Assembly (NCBI RefSeq): GCF_900107255.1
Contig: NZ_FNPH01000005.1
Location: 1 to 64,000 of the forward strand
From: Micromonospora pattaloongensis
GTDB taxonomy: Bacteria; Actinomycetota; Actinomycetes; Mycobacteriales; Micromonosporaceae
Direction: 5' to 3'
Length of the DNA: 64,000 nt
In this document: piece after piece, positions 1 to 7,968 of the stretch
How the letters are laid out: every line of letters begins with the position of its first letter
How positions within the stretch are numbered: position 1 is the first letter of the stretch
Made by a program: the position numbers and the translations under genes
The notes under the pieces: generated by a model
Told to the model about the DNA's origin: nothing
Databases searched by the model: none
Seen by the model: only the letters and a program-made list of their open reading frames with translations

Positions 1-110
1 CCGCCCAATCCTCCACGCTCAACACCCTCCCGATCCTGGAAGGGGGGTCCAGCTTCGCCCGTCGCCCGGGGGTCAGTTTTCACGCGTCGCCGACAGTGCC
101 CGCGCGAGCC

Positions 111-180
111 GTCAAGGCCCGCTTGACGTGGCGGGCCGGGCGGCGGCCCGCTCCCCCAGAAGGGCGGGTCGACGGCAGGC
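111..180. repeat. Double-hairpin dispersed repeat, copy 1
   Basis: About 70 nt that recur with roughly 90% identity at 7662-7730. The unit starts with an inverted repeat, GTCAAG-5 nt-CTTGAC (111-127), whose stem is identical in both copies while the loop differs. A GC-rich second part follows in which GCGGGCC and GGCCCGC can pair, and CCCGC can alternatively pair with GCGGG. One copy lies in element A and one in element B. Function is unknown; a structured RNA, a protein-binding site or a transfer/replication site are all possible. Confidence 0.6.
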
Positions 181-320
181 GGGATGGCGCGACATAGTGG
201 GCTGTAACTACGAGGTAGAGGCGTGGAAGGGCTGAGGCAGAGAGAAGCTTTGTCCACGTATGACCGAGCGTAGTGATCGAGAGTTGTTGGACGTTGTCGT
301 GCTTGGCGGACGGATGGCGT

Positions 321-2171
321 GTGGACATAGAGCAACTGCGGCGGCTGCTGGCTTCAGAAGAGCCGTCCGGCGTCGCGCCGTACCTTGCCGTACCTCAGGA
401 GGAGCGAAGGTACTTTTCCGGAACTTTCGCTCCAGTTATCGGCGGATATAGGCGATTGCCAAGCGGTCTTTGGGTTCCTGAGCGTGCACAGGTAGCCGGT
501 CAGCCGCTCGACTACGCCAAGTCCTACATAACGATGAGGGAAGCGACCGGCGGAAGACGCATTAGCATCGAGTGGCTTTGCAACGCACTCCGACGGACGC
601 CTCTGTTGGACGCATTGGCTGCTGTAGCAGTTACCATGAGCGCTATCCGGAACTTTGCCAAACCCAAAGCGACCGAAGAGCTAGACAGGGACTCTCTAAA
701 GTTCTTCACTGAACCGACGCGGTCAAGGTTGAAGGCTGCTCTTGATAGCGGATCAGTTATTCATGCTCCACAGCTATTGATGGTACTTGCGAAGTTGATG
801 CTGCACTTCTGCCCCGACGAAGTGCCGGAAGAGGACCGCATAGCACTCTCACTTCCTGCGCTCCTGCTAATTATGGCCGACGCCCTCGATCCTGGAACGC
901 CCATTGAAGGCGAGGATGGGATACCGCTCATGAGCGAGATATCGCTAGAACTCGCCGCCAATCATCACTTTAACGCGAACTTCCGCCTGGATTCGCAAAT
1001 GGCGGTCTTTCAACGACGGTGGATAGAGATGCAGGCGGAGGAACCCAGTCCCTTCTACAAGGAGTCGCTGCTAGAAGCTTTTCGAGACGCAACCGGTGTA
1101 GAGCTGCTGGACCAGGTGGCGGCTGCTGTGGCGATATTCGTATCGGCAACCCAAAACGGTCAGCCGATAATCGATATCGAGGGCTTCTTCAGTTCGCTGG
1201 GGTGGGAGGCCCCGAGGGCGGAAGTGGCCCTGTCCTTGATGAGCCTCCCGCTCGATGAATACCGGGTGGCTGTAGCCCAAGAACTTGCCGAGCACACGCT
1301 AGATTGGTACTTCACGACGTTCGCGCGATACCCGCTTATCCGCCTTGACTCGCGGGCGATCGTTGTAGATCCCGATCTCCTGCTTAGAAGAGTGCTGAGT
1401 TTCCTGCCGATATTCGACATCCAAGCCGGACTTTCGGATCAACGCAAAAGAATGAATTTGATCCGCCGAGCGTTCGATGACTACTCCGAACGGTACGTCC
1501 TTGAAGTGTTCAGGAGTTTGGCCGGATCGCCGGCAAGTGGTCGCGTATTCTCCGGAGAACAACTTAAGCGCGCGTATAAGGATAGCAAAATTGCCGATGT
1601 GGCCGTTGACTACGGCGACTCCTGGGTCGTTCTCGAGGCGACGACCCGCCAAGTTTCTAGGGATACCGTCAATGCGGCATCTCTTGACGGCTTGATCCGA
1701 GACAGAGAGATGGTGATTGAAGAGGCAACCCAAATTGCCGAGACCATTGAACGCCTAAGATCGGCCGAGCACTTGCTGACAGGTTTTCCGGCAGTCAGCA
1801 ATCGCAGGTTCTATCCTATCGTTGTGCTGACGGAGAGCTTTCCGAATAATCCAATCACAACCGCATTGGTTCGAGATGAGCTAGCGGCGCGTGGCATACT
1901 CCAAAACCACGACATCGCCCCAATTGAATTGATGGACCTTGCGGAGCTTGACATGATTGAGGGATTGGCCGAAGTCGGGGGGCCAAGTCTCCCAGCAATT
2001 CTCAAGATGAAGTCCACTTCCAACTTCTGGGCCGACTCGTTCCGGAATTTTCAGGCCGCCGACGCCAGACTCGACACTAGGCGACCCGACCGTGTATCGA
2101 AAGCATTCGGCAGATTGTTCTCAACCGTCATTGAACAATTCAGGCCCCCGTTTAGGGCTGGGCAGGGCTAA
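321..2171 (+). CDS. Large hypothetical protein of element A, possible PD-(D/E)XK-like C-terminal region
   Basis: I do not recognise the family. The start is uncertain: GTG 321 has a weak GGAT-like site upstream, while an in-frame GTG at 273 adds 16 residues of unlikely composition. The protein is about 616 aa, soluble, without signal peptide or membrane segments. The N-terminal two thirds look helical. Near residues 424-441 a strand-rich stretch reads ADVAVDYGD-SWVVLEAT, giving D426-x12-E439-A-T441, which resembles the core of restriction-endonuclease-like folds but has Thr where the catalytic Lys normally sits. Base composition is clearly less GC-rich than the chromosome to the right, and codon use is less biased, which fits recent acquisition. 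The gene lies just left of a tRNA-type att site. A defence role is only a guess. Confidence 0.7.
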   Translation: MDIEQLRRLLASEEPSGVAPYLAVPQEERRYFSGTFAPVIGGYRRLPSGLWVPERAQVAGQPLDYAKSYITMREATGGRRISIEWLCNALRRTPLLDALAAVAVTMSAIRNFAKPKATEELDRDSLKFFTEPTRSRLKAALDSGSVIHAPQLLMVLAKLMLHFCPDEVPEEDRIALSLPALLLIMADALDPGTPIEGEDGIPLMSEISLELAANHHFNANFRLDSQMAVFQRRWIEMQAEEPSPFYKESLLEAFRDATGVELLDQVAAAVAIFVSATQNGQPIIDIEGFFSSLGWEAPRAEVALSLMSLPLDEYRVAVAQELAEHTLDWYFTTFARYPLIRLDSRAIVVDPDLLLRRVLSFLPIFDIQAGLSDQRKRMNLIRRAFDDYSERYVLEVFRSLAGSPASGRVFSGEQLKRAYKDSKIADVAVDYGDSWVVLEATTRQVSRDTVNAASLDGLIRDREMVIEEATQIAETIERLRSAEHLLTGFPAVSNRRFYPIVVLTESFPNNPITTALVRDELAARGILQNHDIAPIELMDLAELDMIEGLAEVGGPSLPAILKMKSTSNFWADSFRNFQAADARLDTRRPDRVSKAFGRLFSTVIEQFRPPFRAGQG

Positions 2172-2339
2172 CCCCTGCCTACCGCGCGGCGTGCCCGTCA
2201 CGTGCCCGACACCCCGGTCAACTAGGGCTAGCAAGAGGCAGGCCGCGAGAACGTCGGCCGGGCAGAGGATCTACCGGCGCTGCTACCAGGACCACCGGCG
2301 CGGCGAAGTCGGCGGGTCAATGCACCTTCCAAACTGACG

Positions 2340-2621
2340 GTGGCCGCAGGAAAACCGAAGGTCAGGAGACTCGGCGACGAAGTAACAGGAGTGAGGCACA
2401 GGCGACCCGACCGCAAGCGGTGGGAGCAGGTCGTGGAGCTGTCGGCTCTCGCCATGCTGGCGATACCGGCGAGCCTGATCCTCTTCGCTGCTGAACTGCT
2501 GTGGCGAGACAGCTTCTGGGCAGGTTCCCTGCTGCTGGGTACCTTGACGGTCCCACCACTTCTAGCGCTCTGGCTGATCGAGCGTCGCCGTGGCCGCCAA
2601 GGGGAGCGACGAACTGAGTGA
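2340..2621 (+). CDS. Small two-helix membrane protein
   Basis: A 93-aa protein with a basic N-terminus, two hydrophobic segments (about residues 33-52 and 60-80) separated by a short WRDSFWAG-type turn, and a basic tail ending RRRGRQGERRTE. This is the profile of a small inner-membrane protein with both ends in the cytoplasm. No family is recognised. The GTG start at 2340 has no good ribosome site; an internal GTG near 2391 is an alternative. It lies in element A between the large hypothetical protein and a convergent membrane protein. Confidence 0.5.
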   Translation: MAAGKPKVRRLGDEVTGVRHRRPDRKRWEQVVELSALAMLAIPASLILFAAELLWRDSFWAGSLLLGTLTVPPLLALWLIERRRGRQGERRTE

Positions 2622-2911
2622 CCATCTGGGTGACGATCAGGACGGACGCTGGCGGATGAACATGCACAGCGGGGGACCGCCGCAGCAGCCGGGAGCGCGT
2701 GAAGCAGCAGATGGCGGAGCCCCGCGCTGGTTGCCTGGGGGTCAAGGAGTCTGCCGGGGCACACACGGGGCACAAGACACTGTGAAACGTCGGCAACGAG
2801 CCATCAACGACGTAAGCCCAGGAGCGGGCGTGACCAGTGCGCCGACCAGGTTGCCGCAGGTCACGGGAGAGACAGCCGAAGTTCCGCTTCAACGTCTGAT
2901 GGTCCGCCGGA

Positions 2912-3328
2912 CTACGGGTAGACGTCGTGGGAGGGCGGTACCCAGCCCGGCCACCAAGGCGGCTCTCCGGCCGGGCACAGGGCATTCCGCAGAGGCAGGC
3001 CGGCAAGCGCGAAGTACGCCCAGGAGAGAACCACGACGACGACAACGGTGGTCAACACTGAGACACCAGCCCGCAGGGCCGGCGACATCACCCACCGCGC
3101 ATTGACCGTGTATGCGACGACAAGAGCCAAGCCGTGGACGATGGTCAACACGGGAAGCAACGCTATGAGCCCGAAGGCGTTGGCGCTCGCGTTGACTCCA
3201 ACATCGCAAGCGGCATATGCGCGGGCCACCACGGAGGTTGTCCCGCACGAGGCGAGCACGGCCAGGACCAGAGCAGCGACAAGATGGCGGCCCCGAAGCC
3301 GCGTCTGACGGCGCTGTTCCTGACTCAC
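2912..3328 (-). CDS. Hypothetical membrane protein with lipobox-like N-terminus
   Basis: A 138-aa protein that starts at GTG 3328 behind an AGGGAG site. After a basic N-terminus (RRQTRLRGRH) comes a hydrophobic segment ending LAVLASCG, which could be a lipobox with Cys28 or simply a first transmembrane helix. Two further hydrophobic segments lie at about residues 50-70 and 85-110, followed by a Pro/Trp-rich tail. It is the last gene of element A before the att core at 3504. No family is recognised. Confidence 0.6.
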   Translation of the reverse strand: MSQEQRRQTRLRGRHLVAALVLAVLASCGTTSVVARAYAACDVGVNASANAFGLIALLPVLTIVHGLALVVAYTVNARWVMSPALRAGVSVLTTVVVVVVLSWAYFALAGLPLRNALCPAGEPPWWPGWVPPSHDVYP

Positions 3329-3385
3329 CTTGATCTCCCTCGCGAGGCACGGCGGGCCGCACGGATTTGATCACAAGGGGCTTTC

Positions 3386-3406
3386 GACAGCAACGGTGAC
3401 AGCAAC
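3386..3406 (+). repeat. Doubled 9-bp repeat next to att (putative arm-type integrase sites), copy A
   Basis: GACAGCAAC occurs twice in direct orientation with 3 bp between (3386-3394 and 3398-3406). The same 21-bp arrangement recurs at 10759-10779, and in both places the first base lies exactly 118 bp left of the 40-bp att core. Tandem direct repeats at a fixed distance from the core are typical of tyrosine-integrase arm sites; that reading is an inference. Confidence 0.6.
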
Positions 3407-3503
3407 GAGCCAGGATCGGCGCGGCCGGCACGCTCCGCAGGCGGACAGCAATTCGAGGTGACGGATCCAGCCGAACCCCGCCGGACGGCGCGCCCAGAAC
3501 TTA

Positions 3504-3543
3504 CAAGCGAGGGGTCGCAGGTTCGAAACCTGCCGCGCCCACC
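3504..3543 (+). repeat. att site: tRNA 3'-end fragment, copy A
   Basis: A 40-bp sequence identical to 10877-10916. It contains a complete T arm (GCAGG-TTCGAAA-CCTGC), the 3' acceptor strand CGCGCCC and an ACC end, preceded by the 3' half of an anticodon stem (GCGAG). No matching 5' half of a tRNA lies upstream, so this is a 3' fragment and not a functional tRNA. The full tRNA is expected left of the window. Bases in the anticodon-loop position read CTTAC here and CTTGC in the other copy. Confidence 0.8.
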
Positions 3544-3730
3544 ACTGCCTGACCAGGCACTCCGCCCGCACCCGACACTTGCCGGGCCCTGACCTTCGGT
3601 GACATCCACGTGTGAATGACCGGCGACGGCCTGAGCGTGGCGCAGGGCGGCCGGCAGCCGGCATGTCGGGTCTCAGGACGTGCGCGCCAGATCGATCTTG
3701 GGACGTGGGTGATACATCCAGCTGGAGGAT

Positions 3731-4279
3731 CTAGAGGTCCTGAATCCAGACGCTGACCGGATGGTCCTCGGGGCGCTTCCAGAGCTGAGGCTGACGCCGG
3801 TGGAGTTGCTCGTCGGGGTTGCGGTCCCAATGAAAGCTGCCCTGCCGATCGGGCCAGACGACTTGCAGGAAGGGGATGGGGGGCCGGCGGTAGAAGGCGA
3901 TGGCACGACCGAAGAACGCCTTGTACCAGCCGTAGTCGATCGACTTGAGATGGACCTGGTAGCCCTCGATGACATCGTCGCGGGCCTGCTCAGCTTCCAG
4001 CGGGACGCCGTCGCGTGCCTTGTCTCCCAGCTCGTTCAGGCACGTCTGCGATAGCTCAACGTTCAGGCCGAACATGGCGAGTTCCGGCATCCGGTGCGTG
4101 TGCCAGAGTCCGATCGTGTAGGACCAGCCAGGTCCCTTGTCATCGTCAGGAATCGTCATGACGCTCCAGCCGTGCAGCTGGACGTGCCTGATCGTGGTCA
4201 GCTCCATCGGGTGCCGATCGTCGGAGTCGCCGTAGTCGTGGCAGAGGATGCAGCGGCAGGGCGACCCGGCTTGATTCAC
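3731..4279 (-). CDS. DUF4262 domain-containing protein
   Basis: A 182-aa protein starting at GTG 4279. The N-terminus has a Cys pair (CRCILCHDYG) that could bind a metal. The DUF4262 core follows at about residues 30-140: HGWSVMTIPDD, then GWSYTIGLWHTHRMPELAMFGL, then a conserved aromatic C-terminal part (FLQVVWPDRQG). The family is widespread in actinobacteria and its biochemical role is not established. It is the first gene inside element B after the att core and faces the small-gene operon across about 80 bp. Confidence 0.85.
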   Translation of the reverse strand: MNQAGSPCRCILCHDYGDSDDRHPMELTTIRHVQLHGWSVMTIPDDDKGPGWSYTIGLWHTHRMPELAMFGLNVELSQTCLNELGDKARDGVPLEAEQARDDVIEGYQVHLKSIDYGWYKAFFGRAIAFYRRPPIPFLQVVWPDRQGSFHWDRNPDEQLHRRQPQLWKRPEDHPVSVWIQDL

Positions 4280-4357
4280 GCCGTGATCGTACGGGCCGCC
4301 GTCGCGGCCGACGTGTCATGGACGTTCTGATACCGATCTACATGACAGAACAGGGGG

Positions 4358-4639
4358 TCAGCTCAGCCGTTGGGCGTCACACGCCCGACCGCTGCGCGCC
4401 AGCCACCCCGACCACGACGATGACGGTCCCACCGATTCCGGACGAGTCGCACCCGGCCACCGACGCGGCAGGCACCCGTACCGGCCGAACACCCGCAACG
4501 CTGCCTGACGCTGCGGGCACGGCCCCTCCTCGCCACAGGTGGCGCAGCGCCCGTCCGCGCTCGACGGCGTGTGCCGGTCAAGCTGCGCCTGTGCCGCCCG
4601 GAGTTGGTCGCGCACCGCACTGGACAGGTAGGTGGTCAC
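4358..4639 (-). CDS. Small Cys-containing hypothetical protein (last gene of small-gene operon)
   Basis: A protein of about 93 aa. Its GTG start (4639-4637) overlaps the TGA of the upstream gene by four bases (GTGA), so translation is probably coupled. An amphipathic N-terminal helix (TTYLSSAVRDQLRAAQAQLDRH) is followed by a CATCGEEGPCPQRQAA motif, which looks like a small zinc site, and then a Ser/Arg-rich tail of doubtful structure. A longer reading from 4744 is possible but would overlap the upstream gene extensively. Family unknown; small proteins of this shape are common cargo of actinobacterial elements. Confidence 0.55.
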   Translation of the reverse strand: MTTYLSSAVRDQLRAAQAQLDRHTPSSADGRCATCGEEGPCPQRQAALRVFGRYGCLPRRWPGATRPESVGPSSSWSGWLARSGRACDAQRLS

Positions 4640-4878
4640 TGGGCCGGCCTCTCGGGCGGGAGCTTGCTCGCGCGTATCAAAATCTGCGCCTGCCGACCGT
4701 GACGGCCGGACGGACCGAGCCTGAATCCCTCGACCCAGATCCACTCATCCTGCGGCGGACGGTTGGCTACCAGCCGAACCCCGGTCACCCACAACGTCAC
4801 CGACCCGTCCGACGGCAGAAGACGATCGGCTGCATCGATCGTCAGCACCGCGCCGAGTCGTACCCGAACGTCAAACAC
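4636..4878 (-). CDS. Small hypothetical protein of element operon
   Basis: An 80-aa protein starting at GTG 4878, with an AGGAGG site about 5 nt upstream that lies inside the end of the preceding gene; the start overlaps that gene's stop by 8 nt. The sequence is strand-rich with an LWVTGVRL-V-WIWVEGFRLGP pattern, suggesting a small beta-barrel or SH3-like fold. It overlaps the next gene by GTGA. No family name is recognised. Confidence 0.65.
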   Translation of the reverse strand: MFDVRVRLGAVLTIDAADRLLPSDGSVTLWVTGVRLVANRPPQDEWIWVEGFRLGPSGRHGRQAQILIRASKLPPERPAQ

Positions 4879-5202
4879 CGCGCCTCCTCATCACCGGCGC
4901 CACGTTGCGAGGCGGCGCGTTGTCGGTAGTGCGTCGCTGGATCTGAAGGCCGACGATCTGCGTGAACACCTCCCGCCGCGCCAGCGCCTTACCGGTGGCC
5001 AGGTCGATGCCGTAGCCGGTGAGCCACACCAGCCGTAGTAGGTCGGCTTGTCGCATACCGACGTCACCCGTAGCCACAGCGCGCGACCGCCGCCGAACTG
5101 CACCGACGCCCGGCCGTCGATGAGCATCAGGTCACCCGGCGCCGGCATGCGCGGCCGGGACGGCGCCGGCTTGCGGGGCACCGGGGTGGGCGGGCCATTC
5201 AC
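4871..5202 (-). pseudogene. Frameshifted small conserved protein
   Basis: Two overlapping minus-strand frames together make one plausible protein of about 110 aa. The first frame (start GTG 5202 or ATG 5148) encodes MPAPGDLMLIDGRASVQF through VTSVCDKPTYYGW. The second encodes VWLTGYGIDLATGKALARREVFTQIVGLQI and ends at 4871. The frames meet around 5028-5033, where the sequence reads GGCTGGTGTGG; one extra G would join them as W-V-W. Both parts are strand-rich and keep coding character, so the defect is recent, a sequencing error, or a functional frameshift. Downstream genes overlap it and depend on its translation for coupling. Confidence 0.6.
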
Positions 5203-5253
5203 GGGCCGTCGTTCGGGTCGCGGTCCCACGCCAGCACCCACCCCGGGCCAGCC

Positions 5254-5427
5254 TCAGCAGGTCGCCGAGCGACCCGGACCCGCGCAGTCCAGACAGGACC
5301 GCCGGGCAAGCGAACGAGTCCTCTCCGTCCCACGCCCCATTCCCCGGATGGCGGTGCGGGCAAGGGTGTACTTCCAGCCCGCGTCCGAGCAGGATTGGCA
5401 GTTGCTCGATACGTTCAGCCCCGTCAT
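5254..5427 (-). CDS. 57-aa zinc-ribbon-like protein (first gene of small-gene operon)
   Basis: An ATG at 5427 opens a 57-codon frame that begins MTGLNVSSNCQSCSDAGWKY and ends CLDCAGPGRSATC. Two CxxC pairs about 34 residues apart make a four-Cys zinc ribbon likely. No strong ribosome site is seen. It precedes the frameshifted gene on the same strand and is divergent from the XRE-TPR regulator whose start is about 85 bp away, so both may share a control region. The frame is short and easily missed; coding status is inferred from the Cys pattern and position. Confidence 0.5.
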   Translation of the reverse strand: MTGLNVSSNCQSCSDAGWKYTLARTAIRGMGRGTERTRSLARRSCLDCAGPGRSATC

Positions 5428-5510
5428 GCAGACAGGTTGTGCCGCAAGGCGCCCGGCAGCCCGGAAAATCCTTCCGGGGTCGCAGTCGACCGAGGGGAGA
5501 CAGTGAACCG

Positions 5511-6734
5511 GTGCGCGGGATGACGAACACCCTGACCATCGGCGAACGCGTCGGCTGGTACCGCCGGCGGCGCGGTCTTCCCCAGGAGGTTCTGGCCGGA
5601 CTCATCGGCCGTACCGCCGACTGGCTCGGAAAGATCGAGAACAACCGCATCGAGTTGGACCGGCTTTCTGTCATCAAGTCCCTCGCCGAAGTCCTGGACG
5701 TTTCCCTCGGCGACCTCCTCGGCGAACCCTCGCTGCTCGACTGGACCGGCGACAGCGGCACGGAGACCGTGCCCGCGCTGCGCGCAGCCCTGATGAACTA
5801 CCGCGCCATTGCCCCGATCGGCGGCCGCACAGACGCAGACCCGCCGAGCGTTGCGATGCTCAGGAAGGAGGTCGGCGCCCTCTGGGACGCATACCAGGAC
5901 TCCCGGTTCGGGTACGTCACCGGCCGCCTGCCCGACCTGCTGCACCGCGCCCAGGCCGCCGCCGACCACCACGACGGCGACGACCAGGACCAGGCCCGCC
6001 GCCTACTCGGCCTGGCATACCAGCTCGCCGCGACCCAGCTCACCAAGCTCGGAGAGAGCGACCTCGCCTGGATCGCCGCCGACCGCGGCCTGGCCGCCGT
6101 CCGACCCACGGGCGACCCTCTCGTCACCGGCTCCCTGTTCCGCTCGGTCGGCCACGCCCTGCACGCCACCGGCCGCTACGCCGAAGCCGTACGCCTCACC
6201 GAGGACGCCGCCGGCTACCTTGAGCCCCACCTCAAGCACGCCACGCCAGCACTGCTTTCCGTCTACGGAACCCTGTTCCTGTCCGGCGCGATGGCCGCCG
6301 CCCGGTGCAACGACGCGGCCACTACCCGGACCTTCCTCGACGCCGCCGATCGCGCCGCGAGACAGCTCGGAGCAGACGCCAACCACCTCTGGACCGCGTT
6401 CGGCCCCACCAACGTCGTCATCCACCGCGTCGCCACCGCCGCTGAATTGGGCGATGTCCAGGTCGCCGTCGACCTCGGCCCGCGCGTCGACACCGCCGGC
6501 CTACCGATGGAACGCCGCGTACGGCACGCCCTCGAAGTCGCCCGCGCCTACAGCTCCTGGAACCGGATCGACGATGCCCAGGCTATGCTGCTCGACGCCG
6601 AACAGATGGCACCCGAACAGATCCGACACCACTTCCTCAGCCGTCAACTCGCCCTGACCTGGGTACGCCGGCAACGCGGCAAGCCGACGGCTGAACTGGT
6701 CGGCCTGGCTCGTCGGCTCAAGGTGCTCGACTGA
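5511..6734 (+). CDS. XRE-family regulator with TPR-like C-terminal domain
   Basis: A protein of about 407 aa. GTG 5511 has a GGGGAGA site about 13 nt upstream; ATG 5520 is an alternative. The N-terminal HTH_XRE domain (IGERVGWYRRRRGLPQEVLAGLI through LGDLLGE) is followed by a long all-helical region of TPR-like repeats to residue about 400. It includes the block NHLWTAFGPTNVVIHRVATAAELGD, which is closely matched in the second regulator of this window at 31363-32592. Proteins of this build bind DNA as dimers and often sense a ligand or peptide through the helical repeats; the ligand here is unknown. It is divergent from the small-gene operon and followed after 24 bp by a Nudix gene, so the two are probably co-transcribed. 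Confidence 0.85.
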   Translation: MRGMTNTLTIGERVGWYRRRRGLPQEVLAGLIGRTADWLGKIENNRIELDRLSVIKSLAEVLDVSLGDLLGEPSLLDWTGDSGTETVPALRAALMNYRAIAPIGGRTDADPPSVAMLRKEVGALWDAYQDSRFGYVTGRLPDLLHRAQAAADHHDGDDQDQARRLLGLAYQLAATQLTKLGESDLAWIAADRGLAAVRPTGDPLVTGSLFRSVGHALHATGRYAEAVRLTEDAAGYLEPHLKHATPALLSVYGTLFLSGAMAAARCNDAATTRTFLDAADRAARQLGADANHLWTAFGPTNVVIHRVATAAELGDVQVAVDLGPRVDTAGLPMERRVRHALEVARAYSSWNRIDDAQAMLLDAEQMAPEQIRHHFLSRQLALTWVRRQRGKPTAELVGLARRLKVLD

Positions 6735-6758
6735 ACCCAGCCCATCTAGGCTGCCCTG

Positions 6759-7226
6759 GTGACGGCCAACGAGATGCCACCCATGGCAACCCCACGCGTC
6801 GCCGCAGGCGCCCTCTTCTTCGACAACGAAGGCCGCGTGCTCCTCGTACGCCCCAGCTACAAGAAGCACTGGGACATCCCCGGAGGCTACGTCGAACCCG
6901 GCGAGTCACCACGAGCCGCATGCGTACGCGAGGTCCAAGAGGAACTTGGCCTCACACCTGCGTTCGGACCGATGCTCGTCGTTGACTGGGCACCCGCGGA
7001 GCACGAGGGCGACAAGCTCCTGTTCATCTTCGACGGCGGTTCACTCGGCGCCGAGCAAGAGCGTGACATCCGCTTCGCCGACGGTGAACTAACCGAATGG
7101 CGCTATGTGGATGCAGAGTCATTGGAGCAGTACGGCCCGGCCCGGCTCGCCCGCAGGATCCGCAGTGCGATCGCAGCGCGTAGTAGTGGCATCTCCGCGT
7201 ACGCCGAACACGGCAGCGCCATCTAG
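6759..7226 (+). CDS. Nudix hydrolase
   Basis: A 155-aa protein starting at GTG 6759. A complete Nudix box lies at residues 47-69: GYVEPGE-x7-REVQEELGL, with the metal-binding REVQEE intact. The fold begins with RVAAGALFFDNEGRVLLVRPSYKKHWDIPG. The reaction is hydrolysis of a nucleoside diphosphate linked to another group; substrate cannot be told from sequence. It is 24 bp downstream of the XRE-TPR regulator inside element B and probably forms a two-gene unit with it. Confidence 0.9.
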   Translation: MTANEMPPMATPRVAAGALFFDNEGRVLLVRPSYKKHWDIPGGYVEPGESPRAACVREVQEELGLTPAFGPMLVVDWAPAEHEGDKLLFIFDGGSLGAEQERDIRFADGELTEWRYVDAESLEQYGPARLARRIRSAIAARSSGISAYAEHGSAI

Positions 7227-7661
7227 AGCACAGTTTCGGCACATGATCAAGGCGGCCCGGGTCGCACGCGCCGCCGCCAGGGCGCGCGGCCTGGCCCCTC
7301 TACGTTGCGCCAGGGCCGGGCCACGCCAAACGCCCGGCGGCTGGCGCGGAAGCGGGGGACCCGGACGGGCCGCAGCAGAACGACAGACCGTTGACGGGTA
7401 AGGAATGGGCCGGCAGCCGGCCGGGCCGCGGGGCCACGAGCCCGCGCGGCGTATGGGAGCGCACGCCGGCCGGGTCGGCGGGCTGGCGGCGGTCGCGGGG
7501 TTGCGGTTAGGGCGCCTCCGGCGGGGGCGAAGCGACTCCGAGATGGTCGGGGGTCTGTCGGCGGGTCGCGGTCCGCGGATGGTTGCGCGGGCCATCCCGT
7601 CTGTCGCCGACCCGGGCAAGCCGAGCAGACCACCGCCCGGCCCGCCAGCGTTCGAACGTGT
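7227..7661. other. GC-rich stretch without a convincing gene
   Basis: About 430 bp between the Nudix gene and the second double-hairpin repeat. Open frames exist on both strands but consist of Pro/Arg/Gly-rich low-complexity translations without ribosome sites or domains. Several short GC-rich inverted repeats occur near 7285-7330. I see no clear gene, promoter or origin. Confidence 0.5.
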
Positions 7662-7730
7662 GTCAAGGCCGTCTTGACGTGGCGGGCCGGGCGATGGCCC
7701 GCTCCCCAGGAGGGCGGGTCGGCGGCAGAC
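7662..7730. repeat. Double-hairpin dispersed repeat, copy 2
   Basis: Second copy of the unit at 111-180. The leading inverted repeat is GTCAAG (7662-7667), 5-nt loop, CTTGAC (7673-7678), followed by the same GC-rich hairpin block with a few substitutions and one missing base. It lies inside element B, upstream of the IS110 copy. Confidence 0.6.
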
Positions 7731-7839
7731 AGTGAGGATGGTGGGGTGGGTCGCCGGGTTGGTCTGACTCATCGGCAGACCGACGCGTGCTGTCCTTGTC
7801 CCGATTCGTCGGCCGGCTCGGTGGCCTCCGTACCTGCAT

Positions 7840-7923
7840 GTCACCGGTCAGGCGTCGTGACCTGATAGGAGCCTGTGCGAGAGGCGCACACCACTGTGTT
7901 GTCCGCTCTGCCTGACCGGTGAC
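7840..7923 (+). ncRNA. Candidate IS110 bridge-RNA structure
   Basis: A perfect 14-bp inverted repeat (7840-7853 and 7910-7923, GTCACCGGTCAGGC and its complement) closes a 56-nt interior. Inside lies a small hairpin TGTGCG-AGAGG-CGCACA and the 8-mer ATAGGAGC (7865-7872), which is found again just past the transposase stop. IS110-group elements are known to encode a bridge RNA in the non-coding left end, upstream of the recombinase, that carries donor- and target-pairing loops. Position and architecture fit; the RNA ends are not known and may reach beyond the stem. Confidence 0.5.
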
Positions 7924-7968
7924 GTGTCCACGGTTCTCGACGCAACGAGAAAGGCGGACCTGACCAGC

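Noticed and set aside
3470-3545. Complete tRNA gene
   Set aside because: Only the T arm, the acceptor 3' strand and part of the anticodon arm are present; the expected GGGCGCG start and D arm are missing at both copies.
7405-7677. 90-aa plus-strand frame ending in the second double-hairpin repeat
   Set aside because: Arg/Gly/Pro-rich low-complexity product with no ribosome site; the stop lies inside the repeat.
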